Below are positions 61,447 to 64,000 of a DNA stretch of 64,000 bases, one piece after another. Under the pieces are notes generated by a model, which saw nothing but the letters and a program-made list of their open reading frames with translations, did not search any database and was not told the origin of the DNA. Location of the stretch: positions 1-64,000 of the forward strand of contig JAPJBO010000490.1 in assembly GCA_030068145.1 (NCBI GenBank), read 5' to 3'. How positions within the stretch are numbered: position 1 is the first letter of the stretch; each line of letters begins with the position of its first letter. This DNA is from Diplonema papillatum (lineage: Eukaryota > Euglenozoa > Diplonemea > Diplonemida > Diplonemidae). Position numbers and translations under genes: made by a program.

Positions 61447-62275
61447 AGCAGAAAACCCCGTTTGCTAGTGTTTGCCTGCCCGAGAGTTTGCCACATCTTT
61501 AGGTGAGAGCCACCTGTGCAAGGACATGCATCTGTTGCGACGGGGTCTATCAGGCAGGATGATCCGGCTTAAACATCGATGATAACTATCGACGCAATCA
61601 CCGGGAGAAGAAACCTCGCGCAGTAAAAGCTCGCTCGATAGGCAACAGTGCAATGGCCATTTCCTGCATCGCACGACTTCCGTCTCAACCAAAAGTTTCG
61701 ACGCGGCAAGACCGCAGATAGTACTGTCCATTGGAAACTGGGACCCCGTTTTGTTTGTGCGCGTAACCACCCGACTCCACCCTTTTTGGCCTGCCAGTCG
61801 ACTTTTCTGGCTTCGCAAGGTAAAGCGAATGATGGGAAGCACTCAGAGCAGAAACCCCCGTTTGCTAGTGTTTGCCCTGGTAGAGAGTTTGCCACATCTT
61901 CAGGTGAGAGCCGCCTGTGCAAAGACATGCATGTTGTGACGGTGTCAGGCGGGATGAACCGGCTTTAGAACTATCGACGCACTCGCCGGGAGCAGAAACC
62001 TCGCGCAGTAAAAGCTCGATAGGCAACGGTGCAATGGGGACCTGTACCTTCCCGTGTGAGATGTTTCATTTCCTGCATCGCACGACTTTCGTCTAAACCA
62101 GGGTTTGACGCGGCAAGGCCGCAGATAGTACTATTCATTGCAAACTGGGCACTTTTTGTTTGTGCACGCGGTGTGGAATCACCCGACTCCACCCTTTTTG
62201 GTCTGCCAGTCGACTTTTCTGACTTCGCAGCATTTCCGCTACGCCAGGTAAAGCGAATGATGGGTAGCATTGGAG
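61447..62275. repeat. two-copy tandem duplication, ~400-430 bp per unit
   Basis: Unit 1 (61,447-61,843) and unit 2 (61,844-62,275) share AGCAGAAA.CCCCGTTTGCTA, GAGAGTTTGCCACATCTT, CTCGCGCAGTAAAAGCTCG, GACGCGGCAAG.CCGCAGATA and GGTAAAGCGAATGATGGG. Unit 2 has a ~25-bp insert after the CAATGG block. No coding frame is conserved. Confidence 0.88.
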
Positions 62276-63440
62276 AACTCGCTTCCTCGGATTATCCTAG
62301 ACTTTTCATGGGCGTGGCACCTGAGAAGTAGAATCCTGGTCTATGTGGGATACTGCTGGTAGGACTGGCGACGGGATTAACTGAGAGCTGACTGTAAGTG
62401 TCCGAGTGATTGTACATCAAAGGGTATCGGTTCACCTTAACAGCAGGGCAACTCCACCAACTCTCGCGAGCGTCTTTTCAAGCCCCTGAGCTGGCAACGT
62501 AGAACTGGCTACTGTTGCATTCTTCGTTGCTCGGGAGCTTTTCGACTACCTTCGCGACCGTGTTTACATCCCTTGGGGCTTCTTCAGGCTGTCTCGCATC
62601 CATTCACAGAGAATGGCCACTACACTATATTGCGGCAGCCCCTGATACTTTCCCTGCCAGACTTTTGGACCGAACACACAATTCGGCGGCACACGGTTCC
62701 ACCACAGACCCTTTTTGAGATGCCGTAAAATGTGAACAAGCGCGATAAACACACGCAATGGAGGGGTCAGGCCGAAGAGGCGTTGAGCTTAACACCTCCA
62801 GAATGCGTGCTTCGCACCCGTAAGAAAAGACACGCGCACAGTGTTTTTGAATTGAAAATTCTGGCGGACGTTGCTTTTTCATTTTTTTTTCGCTGGTGAA
62901 AGACGAGCGTTTTGATGGCTTGGAACCTGTTGTCGGCTCGTAGAGGAGCCCTGGGCGCTTCGGTTGTGGGAGGAAATTGAAAGAGATGCGTAGTTTTGTT
63001 GAAAGCACAAAACGGACTCAAATACGTTTGTCGTGGAGGGGGACGGGGTGGGGCAAAAGCTTGCTAACGTCGCCTACTTTGGACGGCCTTGTCTTTCATC
63101 CCTTTTGCTCAATGTCCGCTCGCACATGCTCTTGCTTAGTCTTGTTGCACCGCATGCATTTTATCGGCACACTTTTTGCAGCAATGGCAACTTGGCCCAG
63201 ACGGCTTCTAAAACAGTGGAATACGAGTAGCTCTGTGGCTGTCGCTTGGCTGTCAGTGCGCGCTCTCCCGCGTTTCGAATGCTAGTCCCAATTCCCGCGG
63301 ATTCAGCAACGCAACTGGGGGTCGACGAGACTCCGGCGAAAAGGGCTTCTAGATCGAAACAGCTGGGTCCAGTGATTTTCTTTGTTGTTTTTGTGCTTCC
63401 GACGACCTCGCAAGGGCTAGCAGATTGGCGCGTCTTTTGA
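62276..63440. other. no recognisable gene
   Basis: Nothing supported. Confidence 0.45.
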
Positions 63441-63545
63441 CTTTTTAGAGTTAAAGTTCGCTTGAAATTCCGGGGTTTTAGGGTCTCCGTGTGACCGTTC
63501 ATGAATGGGTTCTCTTAGAGCAAGAAAGGGCTATGTGGTTACGGG
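63441..63545 (+). repeat. dispersed GTCTCC repeat, full copy
   Basis: Almost identical over ~100 bp to 48,452-48,570, from CTTTTTAGAGTTAAAGTTCG to GCTATGTGGTTACGG, then TTGTATATTTTTAGAGTGAA, which starts another copy of the head. This suggests head-to-tail units. Confidence 0.88.
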
Positions 63546-64000
63546 TTGTATATTTTTAGAGTGAAAATAAGAGCTCGCCACTCGCACAACCGCGGCTGAC
63601 ACAAGACTAATGATGATGATGACGGTGGGAAGAGAGAGTTGTTTTCGTTGAACGCAGTGCCTGATCGTTTTGTACGTGAAGCTGGATTCAGGAATTGAAA
63701 ACGCCACGGTTTGCGGCGACGAGCTTCTCATTTCCTCCAACATTTCATGTTTGGTAAAGGTTTTTATGTATTTTGAACAGCGCAGCGGGGGTAGCGGGAA
63801 AAGTGCATGCTATGTGTCCGTGGTAGGGTTGCCCGGTGTCTTCTTCGGTATTTTCGTCTTTTTTCGCCTTTTTCGTCATGTGCAATGTTCTGCAGGGTTG
63901 GGAGAGATCTCCCAGCCTTTAACGGGGTTTGCCTCATCTCAAAGCTTAAGATTTCCAGAAGAGGCTCCGAAGTGTCGTCCTTCCTGGCCCGCAAGCAACC
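63546..64000. other. no recognisable gene
   Basis: Nothing supported up to the window edge. Confidence 0.45.

Overview
The window reads as nuclear DNA from a microbial eukaryote. It has spliceosomal GT-AG introns in at least three genes, sparse genes in a sea of repeats, eukaryotic retroelement types (Penelope-like, DIRS-order, tRNA-derived SINE), eukaryotic-type LSU rRNA fragments and eukaryotic protein families (NAGLU, CDK-like kinase, USP, cholinesterase-like). Stops are used as in the standard code and base composition is near 50% GC. A chromerid or dinoflagellate-type alveolate, or another alga-like protist, would fit; the sequence alone does not settle it. Every host gene I can support lies on the minus strand.

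Layout. 0.9-2.8 kb: a composite repeat with a nested SINE and a 36-bp minisatellite, then a single-exon ankyrin gene (2.8-4.0 kb). 7.5-20.7 kb: one NAGLU gene (alpha-N-acetylglucosaminidase, with an N-terminal membrane anchor and EGF-like module) split by a 9.7-kb intron. That intron holds a Penelope-like retroelement with two near-identical 587-bp pseudo-LTRs and one uninterrupted 1485-residue ORF (GIY-YIG, reverse transcriptase, ubiquitin-specific protease), plus a small TIR element. 20.9-26.9 kb: an inverted copy of the minisatellite repeat, a ~105-bp satellite, a tRNA-like repeat and a foldback-like element. 27.2-36.9 kb: two diverged tandem units of a 4-5 kb segmental duplication, each ending in a secreted family I.5-type lipase gene. 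37.9-42.2 kb: a multi-exon CDK-like kinase and a Ras-like P-loop GTPase.

47.7-50.8 kb: LSU rRNA-derived repeats abut the 3' end of a two-exon membrane-anchored carboxylesterase. 51.35-56.0 kb: a TIR element interrupted by a tyrosine-recombinase retrotransposon with split direct repeats and the order gag-YR-RT-RH. 56.1-57.7 kb: a 500-bp tandem array made from a frameshifted copy of the 5' end of the carboxylesterase gene. The rest, to 64 kb, has no recognisable gene but contains a further rRNA-like repeat and a tandem duplication.

The strongest candidate for something undescribed is the Penelope-like protein carrying its own complete deubiquitinase domain. Secondary candidates are the YR retrotransposon with VIPER-like gene order and an in-frame stop between gag and YR, the rRNA-fragment repeats, and the amplified 5' gene fragment. 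NAGLU, the lipases and the carboxylesterase are secretory or membrane-anchored hydrolases, consistent with a digestive or lysosomal repertoire; this is inference only.
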